The translations under genes were made by a program, and so were the position numbers. From Pseudoalteromonas prydzensis (GTDB lineage: Bacteria; Pseudomonadota; Gammaproteobacteria; Enterobacterales; Alteromonadaceae), in NCBI RefSeq assembly GCF_011050055.1, contig NZ_DRGM01000082.1:1-64000 (forward strand): DNA of 64,000 bases, written 5' to 3'. This document shows positions 46,040 to 55,735 of this stretch, one piece after another. The notes under the pieces were generated by a model. That model made no database searches. It saw only the letters and a program-made list of their open reading frames with translations, and was not told where the DNA came from. Positions within the stretch are counted from its first letter, which is position 1. Each line of letters opens with the position of its first letter.

Positions 46040-48160
46040 ATGCGGCAGTTAGCGTTAGCAAAAAAATTACTTTGGCTCACTTTAGGCAGTATATTTTTAA
46101 CCGTATTGGTATTGTCGAGTGTGCTGTGGTGGCAACTTTCAAGTAGTAATAAAGTACTTTCAGTGCAGGCTGAAAAACTGATTGTTGCAGAGGTAGAAGA
46201 CAAACTCGTCACCAACGCCGCAGCCTACGGTGAAAAAATTGCTGGTTTTATTAATGAAGCTTATCGTGTGCCTTTTTCACTGGCTGCAACATTGGGTAGC
46301 CAAACTGCAGCAGATAGTTTAACGCGTGAATCTGTGGAGCAGCTCAACCGCTCAATTATTGTCGGTAACTCATTACTCTCGTCTATTTATTCTCAGTTTG
46401 AAGCCAATGGTTTTGATGGTGAGGATCAGCAATATATGAATGGCTATGCTCACTCTGTGGCAGATCAGGGCACCTTAGAAATTTACTTTACGCGCAGCCG
46501 TGAAGGTGTGATTGAACAACAAGTTGTTGAAGATGCAGCAGAAAAATACGTTACGACCTTAAACGAATTTGGGCAACGTGAAGCCGAATGGTATTTATGT
46601 GCCAAAGACAACCAAAAACCATGCATTATGGAGCCCTACCTTTACGAAATATCGCCAGGTTACTCAGAAATGATGACCTCACTGACTGTGCCAATACTTC
46701 GCGACGGTAAGTTTATTGGTCTTAGTGGTGTTGATATTACACTGCCAGTTTTTCAAACCATGACAGAGCAGTTATCAAAAGAGTTATATAACGGTCAAGC
46801 GCGCGTGACACTACTAAGCTCGCTCGATTTGATTGTGGGCAGTAGTCACTATAAAGAAAAATTAGGACGTCCACTTAAAGAAGCCGTGCCAGCAGCGATT
46901 TTTGATCATTATAGCAGTTTAAATAAACAGGTCAGTGTGCAAAAGGTTAACAGTGAGTATTTAGTTAACTATCCAATAGACATTAAATTAGCAGGAAAAA
47001 AATGGACACTGTTAGTAGAAGTGCCAGCGGTGCTTGCATTACAAGGCCCGCAAGCGCTTAGTGCCAGTATGCAAGATAACGCCAACACCCTCGGTGGGCT
47101 AATTTTGATCTCGGGTTTAGTAATTGCAGGTGCTGCATTTATCATTATGACGTTAGTTGTAAAAAGCATTGTTGCGCCACTACAACAAATTCAACAACGG
47201 GTTGATAATTTAGCCAGTAGCGAAGGGGATTTAACGCAAACTTTAAGTGTTGATAGCCATGCTGAATTAATAGCGCTTGCTGTAGGCTTTAATGCATTTT
47301 TAGAAAAATTACGTGATTTGATTGCACAACTTAAAGATGTATCTGGGCAAACCAAACAACAAGCTCAAATTGCCGCCCATGTTGCGGTTGAGACAAAACA
47401 GAATGTACAGGCGCAATTTCAAGAAATTGAAAGTGTAGTAACGGCAATGAACGAAATGAGTGCGACCGCACTTGAGGTCGCCCGTGCATCTGAGCAATCA
47501 GCGCAACAAGCCGATGAAATTAATACCTTAGTGGTGCGTAGTGAAACAAGTTTATCTTCTGCGGTATCGCAAGTAAAAACCATGTCAGAAGAAATAAAAC
47601 AAGCTAATCAGGCAGTTGAAAAAGTAGCCGCACGTAGTAACGATATCACCCAGATTTTAGATGTGATCCGAACCATTTCAGAACAAACTAATCTATTGGC
47701 ACTCAATGCAGCTATTGAAGCAGCTCGCGCTGGTGAGCAGGGTCGTGGCTTTGCCGTTGTTGCTGATGAAGTCAGGGCGCTTGCTTCAAAAACACGTGCC
47801 TCAACAGATGATATTAGTGGCTTAATTGACAACTTACAGCTAGAAGTTGGCAATGCATCTAAAGTGATTGAGCAAGGAGTCGTGAGAGCACAAACTGCGG
47901 TGGATGAGACTACCGTTGCCTTTGATGCCTTGCACAGTGTGGTGGTTAAAGTGGAAGAAATTACCAACCAGATCACCCAAATTGCAACCGCTGCTGAGGA
48001 ACAAAGCTCTGTCACTGAGGAGATCAATCGTAATTTAACGTTGATCTCCGATGCCGCGTCACAATTGGCCGAACTATCAACTCAAGCGGGCGATGGTAGT
48101 CAGATGTTAAATCAACTCGTTGCGCAACAAGATGACGAGTTAAATAAGCTAAAAACATAG
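46040..48160 (+). CDS. Methyl-accepting chemotaxis protein with periplasmic Cache sensor
   Basis: A 706-residue chemoreceptor: first membrane helix at about 12-33, a long periplasmic Cache-type sensor (about 40-340; [18 protein letters not shown]), second helix (about 350-375; [20 protein letters not shown]), HAMP, and a cytoplasmic signalling domain. The hairpin tip, [19 protein letters not shown] then [13 protein letters not shown], interacts with CheA and CheW. No C-terminal CheR pentapeptide is seen. The ligand is unknown; Cache domains of this type often bind amino acids or small acids. AAAGGA lies upstream of the start. Confidence 0.95.
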   Translation: MRQLALAKKLLWLTLGSIFLTVLVLSSVLWWQLSSSNKVLSVQAEKLIVAEVEDKLVTNAAAYGEKIAGFINEAYRVPFSLAATLGSQTAADSLTRESVEQLNRSIIVGNSLLSSIYSQFEANGFDGEDQQYMNGYAHSVADQGTLEIYFTRSREGVIEQQVVEDAAEKYVTTLNEFGQREAEWYLCAKDNQKPCIMEPYLYEISPGYSEMMTSLTVPILRDGKFIGLSGVDITLPVFQTMTEQLSKELYNGQARVTLLSSLDLIVGSSHYKEKLGRPLKEAVPAAIFDHYSSLNKQVSVQKVNSEYLVNYPIDIKLAGKKWTLLVEVPAVLALQGPQALSASMQDNANTLGGLILISGLVIAGAAFIIMTLVVKSIVAPLQQIQQRVDNLASSEGDLTQTLSVDSHAELIALAVGFNAFLEKLRDLIAQLKDVSGQTKQQAQIAAHVAVETKQNVQAQFQEIESVVTAMNEMSATALEVARASEQSAQQADEINTLVVRSETSLSSAVSQVKTMSEEIKQANQAVEKVAARSNDITQILDVIRTISEQTNLLALNAAIEAARAGEQGRGFAVVADEVRALASKTRASTDDISGLIDNLQLEVGNASKVIEQGVVRAQTAVDETTVAFDALHSVVVKVEEITNQITQIATAAEEQSSVTEEINRNLTLISDAASQLAELSTQAGDGSQMLNQLVAQQDDELNKLKT

Positions 48161-48250
48161 TGAATTAACCGCACTTAATTATCGCAGTAATGGCGAAGGT
48201 AGCAAGGCTACTTGAAAGGGTATCAAGTGCTGCGTAAATTACTATTCTAT

Positions 48251-48292
48251 CGCCTTTAAACATGTAAGTTTACACGTTTAAAGGCGTATTTT
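48251..48292. terminator. Terminator between convergent genes
   Basis: Stem CGCCTTTAAAC / GTTTAAAGGCG, 11 bp, extended by TGTA/TACA inside, followed by TATTTTACTT. It serves the chemoreceptor gene and the opposing PEGA gene. Confidence 0.78.
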
Positions 48293-48297
48293 ACTTA

Positions 48298-48642
48298 TTA
48301 AATTTCTTCGGCTTTACTTAGCTCTACAGTTAAAATTGTTCTTTTATCCACAACTACCCATTCGCGGTACGTAGTATAACCAGGCTTACTTACCTCGACA
48401 TCGTATTTGCCTTCTTTTAGCTCAATACCACTTTCATATTTGGGTTTGATATTCATAATACGTACGCGTGCATCAGAAGGCTGAGCCGCTACAGTTAAGG
48501 AAATTGCTTCAACAACTTCTTCAACAGGTGTTTGCGCTTGCGTTATGGTATCTTCAGATACTTGAGCTGTCTCATCTACCGTAGCAGTAGTCGAACAACC
48601 ACTTAGTATTAATATTGCAGCTAAGGCGCTTATCTTTTTCAT
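48298..48642 (-). CDS. PEGA-domain lipoprotein
   Basis: A 114-residue lipoprotein: signal peptide with Cys16 (LSGC), an acidic Thr/Glu-rich linker (to about 48), then a PEGA domain (about 50-110; VAAQPSDARVRIMNIKPKY, LKEGKYDVEVSKPGYTTY). PEGA domains are surface-layer-like beta folds that bind cell-wall or carbohydrate, and they occur with kinases and secretion systems. It lies on the same strand as the kinase gene of the type VI cluster, 256 nt downstream of its stop, so a functional link is possible but unproven. Confidence 0.85.
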   Translation of the reverse strand: MKKISALAAILILSGCSTTATVDETAQVSEDTITQAQTPVEEVVEAISLTVAAQPSDARVRIMNIKPKYESGIELKEGKYDVEVSKPGYTTYREWVVVDKRTILTVELSKAEEI

Positions 48643-48898
48643 AAAAACTCCATATTAATTTAAAATGCTGAAAGCCCTGAAGGAGTAAGTGGAAGTAAGG
48701 TAGCTTCCAAGTCATCCTTGACTCTCGTAATACTAATTACAGCGAATTAGTGGTCTATTAGTGAGTTATTTAACTCGCTAGAATAATCATATTTTTAATA
48801 AAATTGGCATTAAAGCGAGTAAAGACCATTATAGTCCTACTAGCTTAGAATCTTAATTAGTAAACAGCTGCTATCAGTGGCTGCCAGTGAGTACTATT

Positions 48899-50869
48899 TT
48901 ATAGCAAACTATCAAGCAAACGGGTTATCTCTTCACTTCGCTCAACTAATTTTTCAGCTGTTTTATACATTTTTTGCTTTAATAAGCCATTTGCCATTGT
49001 AATGTAACGCTTAGATAGCTCTTCTTTAAAAGCGACTAACAAAGTAAAGTCATTCGGTAAATCAGTTGACTCTGAGTTAACTAATTCTTCTAAGGCGAGT
49101 AATTCTTGATAATTTTCAATTGTCGCTAATTTTTCAAAGTAACGGTCAAATCGAGGTTGATAGAAAATTATTGCATCTTTAGTCGGAAAAGTTGCTTGCT
49201 TGCCTAAGTTTATTTTCTGCTGATAAAGGCTTAGCACTTCTATTGCTGATTCCCTTTTTAATAACTCATTAAATTGTAATTCAGACTTCTGCTCGGCTGT
49301 GAAGATAGCTTTCCCTACATCTAATAACACTTTTTGAGCAACCACATTATCATCTTCAATTGATTGATCTAAGGCTATTTTGAAGTTATTGATGTGTAGT
49401 TCATTTGGCTGATATACATAGTCACTATCAACATCTTTTAAATCATCAATTAATTTAATAATGTTGTTATTTTCAAGTTCATCATAGCGTGATTGTTCTA
49501 ATAACAAGTCAATTCTTGATGTTATGTCAAAGATGATTGATTGGCGCTCTCTTAAAACGCTTTCTAATTGAACGGTTAGCTTTTCAGAGTCTGGGTAGTA
49601 TTCCAAAGCGTTAGAGTACAGGCTAATCGTGCCATCAAAATCCTTGAATTTACCAGACTGATTATTTAACTGATTAGCTTTAGCATTGAAATCTTGTAAG
49701 ATGCTTGCTTGATTGACTCTTAATAACCCCTGTTTAAGCACGTCATACTGAGGAGGGATCTCCGCAAGTTTAGTCAGGACCTCAGGGCCGTGCCAGGACA
49801 TCCAAGTTGCAACTTGCTGGTTAATTGCGTTTGCATTTTCAAGCTTTGCTTCTAACTGCTTTATTTGGGTCGAATTTGAGGCATAAAATTGGCTAATAAA
49901 GACGGCAATGGCGATCACACATACACTTGCGGCGATAGCTGGTTTGAAATTGCTTGTAAGTTTGCTTGATACAGCCTGTAATGAGTCTAACCTTTTCGTT
50001 GCATCCAATGACATTGCTTTTTGTAAACGACCCCAAAGCCATACTGGGCAATTGCTAGGGCGTTTTGCTGTAGTCTCTTTGGGGAGCTTATCGGCGGCAA
50101 CCCGATCAAATGGGTGCTTACTGCTCAATAGTTCATAGGCAATACATGCATACGAGAAGATGTCATCTTTTACCGACGCGTCAGCCCCTTTAAGTTGCTC
50201 TGGGCTTGCATAGGTTGGTGTGTAACCACCGACAGCTGCGACATTTTTACTATTGTTAAAAGCATAGGCATCTTCGATTGTTTTATGCTTAGCAATGCCA
50301 AAGTCGAGAACTTTCAAGCGTCCATTAGAATCAAAAATAATGTTAGAAGGTTTTAAATCATTATGAATAACGTTGCGTGAGTGGGCATAAATCAGGGCAT
50401 CAGCAAGTTGTTGCAGGATGACATTCGCTTTTTTAAAAGGCATTCCTGAAGGTTTATTACGTTTTATTATTTGTTCTAATGTTTCGCCATCAACGAGTTC
50501 CATCGTCACATAATGCAAATCACCATCAGCACTGGCTGAAAATACTTTGACAATATTAGGATGTGAAAGTTGTTGGGTTTTAGTGGTTTCATCTTTAAGC
50601 AAGGTTATTGCTTCTTCAGATTGACTAAACTCTTCTAGTAATACTTTGAGCGCAACGTGTACTTCTGGACTGCTAGGACTTTCTAAAAATAGATCCCTAG
50701 CTCTGTAAATGTAGCACATGCCTCCTTGGCCAATGAGTTCCTCAACTAAATATCGTCCAGATATTTTTTTACCAATTAAATTGAGTTTACTTTTTGGTTG
50801 GGAAGATCTAACGCTAGAATCCAGCGCAGCGATTTGAGTTTTATCATTTGAGTTATTGATACCGCTCAT
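48899..50869 (-). CDS. Type VI secretion-associated Ser/Thr kinase (PpkA-like)
   Basis: A 656-residue membrane-anchored kinase. The kinase domain covers about 33-300: glycine loop GQGGMCYIY (48-56), Lys75, catalytic loop HNDLKPSN (H169-N170-D171), DFG at 189-191 and ASPEQ at 221. One membrane helix (about 309-330) is followed by a long helical periplasmic region rich in coiled coils. The usual HRD arginine is Asn, making it a non-RD kinase, but the catalytic Asp remains. It is divergent from tagH and is the likely activator of this type VI system, with the PP2C protein PppA as its antagonist. It lacks the VWA domain of Pseudomonas PpkA. Confidence 0.88.
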   Translation of the reverse strand: MSGINNSNDKTQIAALDSSVRSSQPKSKLNLIGKKISGRYLVEELIGQGGMCYIYRARDLFLESPSSPEVHVALKVLLEEFSQSEEAITLLKDETTKTQQLSHPNIVKVFSASADGDLHYVTMELVDGETLEQIIKRNKPSGMPFKKANVILQQLADALIYAHSRNVIHNDLKPSNIIFDSNGRLKVLDFGIAKHKTIEDAYAFNNSKNVAAVGGYTPTYASPEQLKGADASVKDDIFSYACIAYELLSSKHPFDRVAADKLPKETTAKRPSNCPVWLWGRLQKAMSLDATKRLDSLQAVSSKLTSNFKPAIAASVCVIAIAVFISQFYASNSTQIKQLEAKLENANAINQQVATWMSWHGPEVLTKLAEIPPQYDVLKQGLLRVNQASILQDFNAKANQLNNQSGKFKDFDGTISLYSNALEYYPDSEKLTVQLESVLRERQSIIFDITSRIDLLLEQSRYDELENNNIIKLIDDLKDVDSDYVYQPNELHINNFKIALDQSIEDDNVVAQKVLLDVGKAIFTAEQKSELQFNELLKRESAIEVLSLYQQKINLGKQATFPTKDAIIFYQPRFDRYFEKLATIENYQELLALEELVNSESTDLPNDFTLLVAFKEELSKRYITMANGLLKQKMYKTAEKLVERSEEITRLLDSLL

Positions 50870-51268
50870 TATAAATCCTTTTATTGTAGATAGTTAAATA
50901 ATTGCAAAGGTAGTTTTTTGTAATTTTTATCAATATTCCCTTTGATTAGCCCGCTATTTTTACAAAAATTAGCACTATAAGCAATGTTTCTATTGTAGTA
51001 CTTCTGGTAATTATATGTTTATTTTATTTGTTAGATATTATTTGTGGTGTTATATGTATGAAAAACAGGGAACTAGAGAGGTTGAGTTGATTTTTAATAG
51101 GAACATACACGCTTAATTTTATTGTCTTTAATAGTTTAAATAAACAAAAAATAAGACTATATCATTAATGTTTATTTGTCGTTTTGAATGACCCTCAAAT
51201 ATTCCATATATTAATTTCAATGTTGACAATAGTTTCCCTTCTAATTTATTCTAATGGGAATGTAGAAT
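50870..51268. promoter_or_regulatory. Divergent promoter region of the type VI cluster
   Basis: Nearly 400 nt, very AT-rich, between the kinase gene and tagH. A plausible sigma-70 promoter reads TTGACA (51223-51228), 18 bp, TATTCT (51247-51252); it would give a very short leader before the tagH start at 51269. No sigma-54 consensus was found. The AT-richness would suit H-NS silencing, which is inference. Confidence 0.42.
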
Positions 51269-52600
51269 ATGGGATTAACACGTCAAATGGAACTGATACT
51301 AAACATTACTAGTTATCATCGACTCTCGCCTGAAATTGAAGCATCTAAAACGGTAACAGACTCACTTATTTTTGGTCGCTCAGAAACATGTGATTGGCAT
51401 CTGCCAGATCCTGAAAAAATTATTTCAAGCAAGCATGGTCGTATCGAGAGGGAAGGTGATTCGTTTGTTGTGATTGATACCTCTACAAATGGTATTTATT
51501 CAAACTATAGTGTCTCAGCAATTGGTCAAGGTAATAAACAAAAATTATCTGATAGCGATATTTTAACGGTCGGTGATTTTCAAATCGAAGTGAAAATCGC
51601 AGCTGCTAAGTCAGCTATTCCTGCTGTTGATGAGTTTAATTTAGTAACCAATGCAAAAACTAATAACGCCGCTATTCCATCGCAACATTTTGATTCTAAT
51701 GGTAGTAACTCAAGTTCTGAGCATTTTTATAATGACTCAATTATGAATGAATCGATGCCCGATGTTTCTATGGCTCAAGCTGAACATTCACAATCGCAGA
51801 GCCATATTCCAGAGAATTGGGATGAGATCGCACATTTATTGAACCCTGACATGGCTAATACTAGCAATCAACATGCAATAGCTAGTGACGCGGTGCCCAG
51901 TATAACTGAGCCTAAAATTGCAGCACCTGTAGATATACAGCCAGAAGTAGCAAAGGAACTTCAAGTCTCTGCTGCAGCTGCACAACCCACGGTAGAAGCA
52001 CAATCAATAGCGAATAGCGCAGGACTAACGGGTGCCTTTTTAAAAGGGCTCGGGGTCAAACCTGAATTGCAAAATGCGTTAACGACTGAAAAGTTATGGT
52101 TTGAAATGGGCCAAGGGTTAAACCTTCTTTTAACAGAATTGATGGAATCGTTACGCCAAAGAGCATTGGTGAAAAACCAATTACGTGTGAATCAAACGAT
52201 GTTTCAAACCCAGCAGAATAATCCAATTAAGTTTTCGGCAAATATAGATGATGTTATTCAGAACTTATTCATAATCAATAGTGCAAGCTTTCTGTCTTCT
52301 CGAGAATCGATTAAAGAAAGCTTTATCGACACTCGTAGGCATGAACATGCTTTATTAGCAGGAGCTGATGGTGTACTAAAAGGAATATTAGAGCAAGTTT
52401 CACCTTCTCACATAAATCAACAAGTGAACAATAACTCTAATATTTTGAAAATAATTCCTGGCCAATCGGAATCGAAAAGCTGGAAGTTGTATCAAAACCT
52501 GCATGACGAGTTATCACGTGACGTTAATGCTAAAGGTGCAATGGCATTATCAGATGATTTCCTCAAAGCATACAATGATAAAATTCAAGAAACTTTTTAA
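51269..52600 (+). CDS. tagH: Type VI FHA-domain protein TagH
   Basis: A 443-residue protein with an N-terminal FHA phosphothreonine-binding domain (about 8-105; LIFGRSETCDWHLPD, ISSKHGRIE, STNGIYSN). A low-complexity linker follows (about 110-240), then a conserved C-terminal domain of type VI Fha proteins (WFEMGQGLNLLLTELMESL, LYQNLHDEL). Known Fha proteins bind the phosphorylated form after kinase action and promote sheath assembly. It is the first gene of the operon. The start could also be Met7, since FHA proteins often begin MELIL. Confidence 0.93.
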   Translation: MGLTRQMELILNITSYHRLSPEIEASKTVTDSLIFGRSETCDWHLPDPEKIISSKHGRIEREGDSFVVIDTSTNGIYSNYSVSAIGQGNKQKLSDSDILTVGDFQIEVKIAAAKSAIPAVDEFNLVTNAKTNNAAIPSQHFDSNGSNSSSEHFYNDSIMNESMPDVSMAQAEHSQSQSHIPENWDEIAHLLNPDMANTSNQHAIASDAVPSITEPKIAAPVDIQPEVAKELQVSAAAAQPTVEAQSIANSAGLTGAFLKGLGVKPELQNALTTEKLWFEMGQGLNLLLTELMESLRQRALVKNQLRVNQTMFQTQQNNPIKFSANIDDVIQNLFIINSASFLSSRESIKESFIDTRRHEHALLAGADGVLKGILEQVSPSHINQQVNNNSNILKIIPGQSESKSWKLYQNLHDELSRDVNAKGAMALSDDFLKAYNDKIQETF

Positions 52601-52617
52601 AAAAAGGAAAGTAAATA

Positions 52618-53082
52618 ATGCGTAACGTTAAGCTCTACATACTGAGTTTTAGTTTACTATTTTTGATAATGGGTTGTTCAACAATGAATAAATTTGTCCC
52701 GCCATCAACAGAATTAATCATTAATGTATCAGAAAATGTAAATCCTGATACTTCTGATCGGCCGTCTCCAGTTGTAATGAAAATCTTTGAGCTTAGTTCA
52801 AGAACTATATTTGATACACAAGACTTTTTTAGTCTGTATGAGGCGCCAGAAAAGTTACTAGGTCCTGATTTACTTAAAAAAGATGAGTTAGAATTACAAC
52901 CGGGTTCAGTACAAAATTATGAGATGAGCCTTAATCGTAATACTCGCTATGTAGGAGTGGTGGTCGCGTATAGGAATATAGATCAAGCCAGATGGAGAGC
53001 GGTAATAGAAGTCGATCCTACTGGTTATGACGATATCGATGTAAATGTTGAATCAATTGCAACATACATGAGAGAGCATTAA
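52618..53082 (+). CDS. tssJ: Type VI outer-membrane lipoprotein TssJ
   Basis: A 154-residue lipoprotein with Cys20 at the end of the signal peptide (LFLIMGC). The transthyretin-like TssJ body shows RPSPVVMKIFELSSRTIFDTQDFFSLYE, VGVVVAYRNIDQARWRAVIE by position. TssJ anchors the TssL-TssM membrane complex to the outer membrane. It follows tagH by 17 nt, with AAAGGAAAG upstream. Confidence 0.95.
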   Translation: MRNVKLYILSFSLLFLIMGCSTMNKFVPPSTELIINVSENVNPDTSDRPSPVVMKIFELSSRTIFDTQDFFSLYEAPEKLLGPDLLKKDELELQPGSVQNYEMSLNRNTRYVGVVVAYRNIDQARWRAVIEVDPTGYDDIDVNVESIATYMREH

Positions 53083-53094
53083 TAAGGATATAAA

Positions 53095-54423
53095 ATGAGT
53101 GATACCACTCGTGTTGCTTGGACTGAAGGGATGTTCTTAAGGCCACAACACTTTCAACAATCAGATAAACATTTTTCACATTTAATTAAGCAAGTGTGTA
53201 ATGGTAATTTAGCTGATCCTTGGGGAATTTTAGAGTTAGATATTGACACGGAACTGTTAAATACAGGGCAATTTGCAATCGATTTTTTGTCGGCAATTAC
53301 TCCTGATTTACTGCCGATTGATATGCCAAGGTCAACGTCTTTACCTGAACCGCTGGTTGTTAACAAGGACACCTATAATGAAATTGTTTATTTGGCAATC
53401 CCGGCACTGAAAGCCAGTGGTATTAACATCTCAGCTGCGGACGAAAATTTAGTTACCCGTTATAAGCTCACCGATTTAGCGGTAAATGATGATTCATTGG
53501 GCCCGCAATCACAAGAGACCATTCAGGTTGCAAAAATTTACAGCAAACTGGTATTAGGGTCAGATGATCACGCTGGATTTATACTTCTACCTTTGGCTAA
53601 AATTGCAGAAGTTAGTACTGAAGGTAGGATCAAGCTTGATAGTAAGTTTATTCCAGCTTCGTTAAAAGTAGCGCAATGCAAGCCTCTATTAGGGTTAGTA
53701 AGAGAGATAGGCTCAATGATCAAGCAACGATCAGAGAGCATTGCTGTGCGCCTATGCCAAGGTTATGCGGGCAGCACCTCGGTTGCTGATTTTATAATGC
53801 TGCAAACGCTTAATAAATACGATGCGGTATTTGATAGCCTGTTAACGGTTAATAATTTACATCCAAATATTCTTTATACACGCTTAATTGAACTGTCGGG
53901 TGAACTGGCAACATTCAGTACTGCTAATAAACGAGTTCCTAAACTTCCTAAATATGAACATGATAATTTAGGGGCCGTATTTGGTGAAATCGTTAACTTC
54001 TTATATCAATCTTTAAGTCATGTGATTGAGCAAACAGCGACAGAAATTAAGCTTGAGCAAAGTAAATTTGGTATTTCCTTTGGTGCATTAAAAGATAAAT
54101 CGATTCTTGATTCTGGGCAGTTTATTCTCGCTATTAAGGCGAGTGTTCCCCATGAAGAGTTACGTAAAGTTTTACCTTCTCAGGTTAAAATCGGTAGCGT
54201 TGAAACTATTCGTGATCTAGTTAATAACCAGATACCAGGTATAACAATCAGCAGTTTACCTACAGCACCAAGGCAAATTCCGTATCATGCAGGTTTTCAT
54301 TACTTTGAGTTGAACAAGCATGGTCAGCATTGGGATAAGCTGCGCACTAGTGGTGGCATCGCCATTCACTTATCTGGTAGTTACCCAGAGTTACAATTAA
54401 GCCTTTGGGCTATACGAACTTAA
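53095..54423 (+). CDS. tssK: Type VI baseplate protein TssK
   Basis: A 442-residue cytoplasmic baseplate subunit. The N terminus TRVAWTEGMFLRPQHFQQSD is diagnostic for TssK, which connects the baseplate to the TssL/TssM membrane complex. The C terminus shows the expected YHAGFHYFELNKHG and GIAIHLSGSYP segments. Its length is normal. It starts 12 nt after tssJ, with AAGGA upstream. Confidence 0.97.
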   Translation: MSDTTRVAWTEGMFLRPQHFQQSDKHFSHLIKQVCNGNLADPWGILELDIDTELLNTGQFAIDFLSAITPDLLPIDMPRSTSLPEPLVVNKDTYNEIVYLAIPALKASGINISAADENLVTRYKLTDLAVNDDSLGPQSQETIQVAKIYSKLVLGSDDHAGFILLPLAKIAEVSTEGRIKLDSKFIPASLKVAQCKPLLGLVREIGSMIKQRSESIAVRLCQGYAGSTSVADFIMLQTLNKYDAVFDSLLTVNNLHPNILYTRLIELSGELATFSTANKRVPKLPKYEHDNLGAVFGEIVNFLYQSLSHVIEQTATEIKLEQSKFGISFGALKDKSILDSGQFILAIKASVPHEELRKVLPSQVKIGSVETIRDLVNNQIPGITISSLPTAPRQIPYHAGFHYFELNKHGQHWDKLRTSGGIAIHLSGSYPELQLSLWAIRT

Positions 54424-54444
54424 CTGTTAAAAGGAAGAGTTTCA

Positions 54445-55725
54445 ATGGATGAAACCATTATCAAACCACGCCCTGGCAGACTTGGGCGTGACATTTCAAA
54501 TAACTCAAAAGCAACGACTGATCCTGAAAAAACAGTGATGTCTATTGAGCCAATAGCAAATGCTGTTTCTAGTAATGCGAAAGTTTCTATTTTCAAAAAC
54601 CCATTACTAGAAGCTGCTACCGATTGCTTTTCACTGGTTATATCAATCAACCAAGCTAAAGAAATGACAAATTTAGCCGCTTTGAAGCATCGCTGCGTTG
54701 AAGCGATCAAGCGTTTTGAGGTTGAAGTTAGAAACCAGATACTACCCAAAGAAGTAATTGAAAATTCACGCTATTGTTTATGTGCAGTGTTAGATGAATC
54801 TGTTTTAAACGCTAAGTGGAGTTCGATGGAATGGGCTGATGAGAGCTTGTTGTCAACTTTCCATAAAGAAACCTTTGGTGGCGAGTATTTTTATACTCTA
54901 TTGGATAATGCACTTGGGCAACCAGAGCAACATAAAGCGTTTTTAGAATTACAGTATCACTGCTTAAATTTAGGTTTTAAGGGCAAGTATCGGGTTGATA
55001 GTGTTGGCGATAATAAAGTTGAAGAGTATCGTTCTCGCATTTATCACCTATTAAATCAGTTAGATGGACCTATTAGCAACAAGTTATCGCCTAATTGGAA
55101 AGAACGAGTTGCAGCAGGTGTTGAACTTAGAAATCAAGTACCTCTTTGGGTTATTTTTTCAGTGTTAGGTTTAGCATTATTAATAGTCTATCTGTTTATC
55201 AATATGAAACTTAATGACCAAGTTGTATTGGTGAATGAGAAGTTGGCGGTGATCCATCCATTAGCACAAACGCACAGTGTTGATAAAAAAGATCAGCAAC
55301 TGCAAGTGTTAGAACAACTTTTACAAACTGAGATTCAGATGGGGATAGTCTCTATCGAAAAGAGCAATGATCGCATTCGGATCACTATCAATAGTGAAAG
55401 CTTGTTTAACCAAGGAGACTCAAAGTTATTACCTTCATTTCAGCCAATACTTGAAAAACTAGCACTGAGTTTAGAAGGTACAAAGGGGCGTATTTTAATT
55501 ACAGGCCATACCGATGACACGCCTATTCGCACCGACAAATACCCCTCTAATTGGCATCTTTCTTTAGCTAGAGCAACGCAAGTTGCTAATTCTATGGCTA
55601 AAAGTACTAACCTTAGCGGCCGCTTATGGCCGGAAGGTAAAGGTGCTGCCGAACCAATCGCTAGCAATTCAGATTCAGCTTCTCGGTCATTAAACCGACG
55701 AATTGAAATTGATTTATTATTTTAA
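54445..55725 (+). CDS. tssL: Type VI TssL (DotU/IcmH) with C-terminal OmpA domain
   Basis: A 426-residue protein. The cytoplasmic DotU domain covers about 45-225 (NPLLEAATDCFSLVI, CAVLDESVLNAKWSS, TFGGEYFYTLLD). A single membrane helix follows (about 233-252; VPLWVIFSVLGLALLIVYLF), then a periplasmic OmpA-like peptidoglycan-binding domain (about 290-426; ILITGHTDDTPIR, NRRIEIDLLF). This is the extended form of TssL that anchors the membrane complex to the cell wall by itself. Its stop lies 10 nt before the chosen tssM start. Confidence 0.95.
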   Translation: MDETIIKPRPGRLGRDISNNSKATTDPEKTVMSIEPIANAVSSNAKVSIFKNPLLEAATDCFSLVISINQAKEMTNLAALKHRCVEAIKRFEVEVRNQILPKEVIENSRYCLCAVLDESVLNAKWSSMEWADESLLSTFHKETFGGEYFYTLLDNALGQPEQHKAFLELQYHCLNLGFKGKYRVDSVGDNKVEEYRSRIYHLLNQLDGPISNKLSPNWKERVAAGVELRNQVPLWVIFSVLGLALLIVYLFINMKLNDQVVLVNEKLAVIHPLAQTHSVDKKDQQLQVLEQLLQTEIQMGIVSIEKSNDRIRITINSESLFNQGDSKLLPSFQPILEKLALSLEGTKGRILITGHTDDTPIRTDKYPSNWHLSLARATQVANSMAKSTNLSGRLWPEGKGAAEPIASNSDSASRSLNRRIEIDLLF

Positions 55726-55735
55726 TGGGGCTGGA

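Noticed and set aside
47608-48027. 139-codon minus-strand frame opposite the chemoreceptor
   Set aside because: It mirrors the conserved signalling domain and is low-complexity Ser/Thr/Ala sequence typical of an antisense shadow.
50870-51268. Sigma-54 promoter for the type VI cluster
   Set aside because: Looked for TGGCAC-N5-TTGCA because some Vibrio clusters use it; no acceptable match seen.
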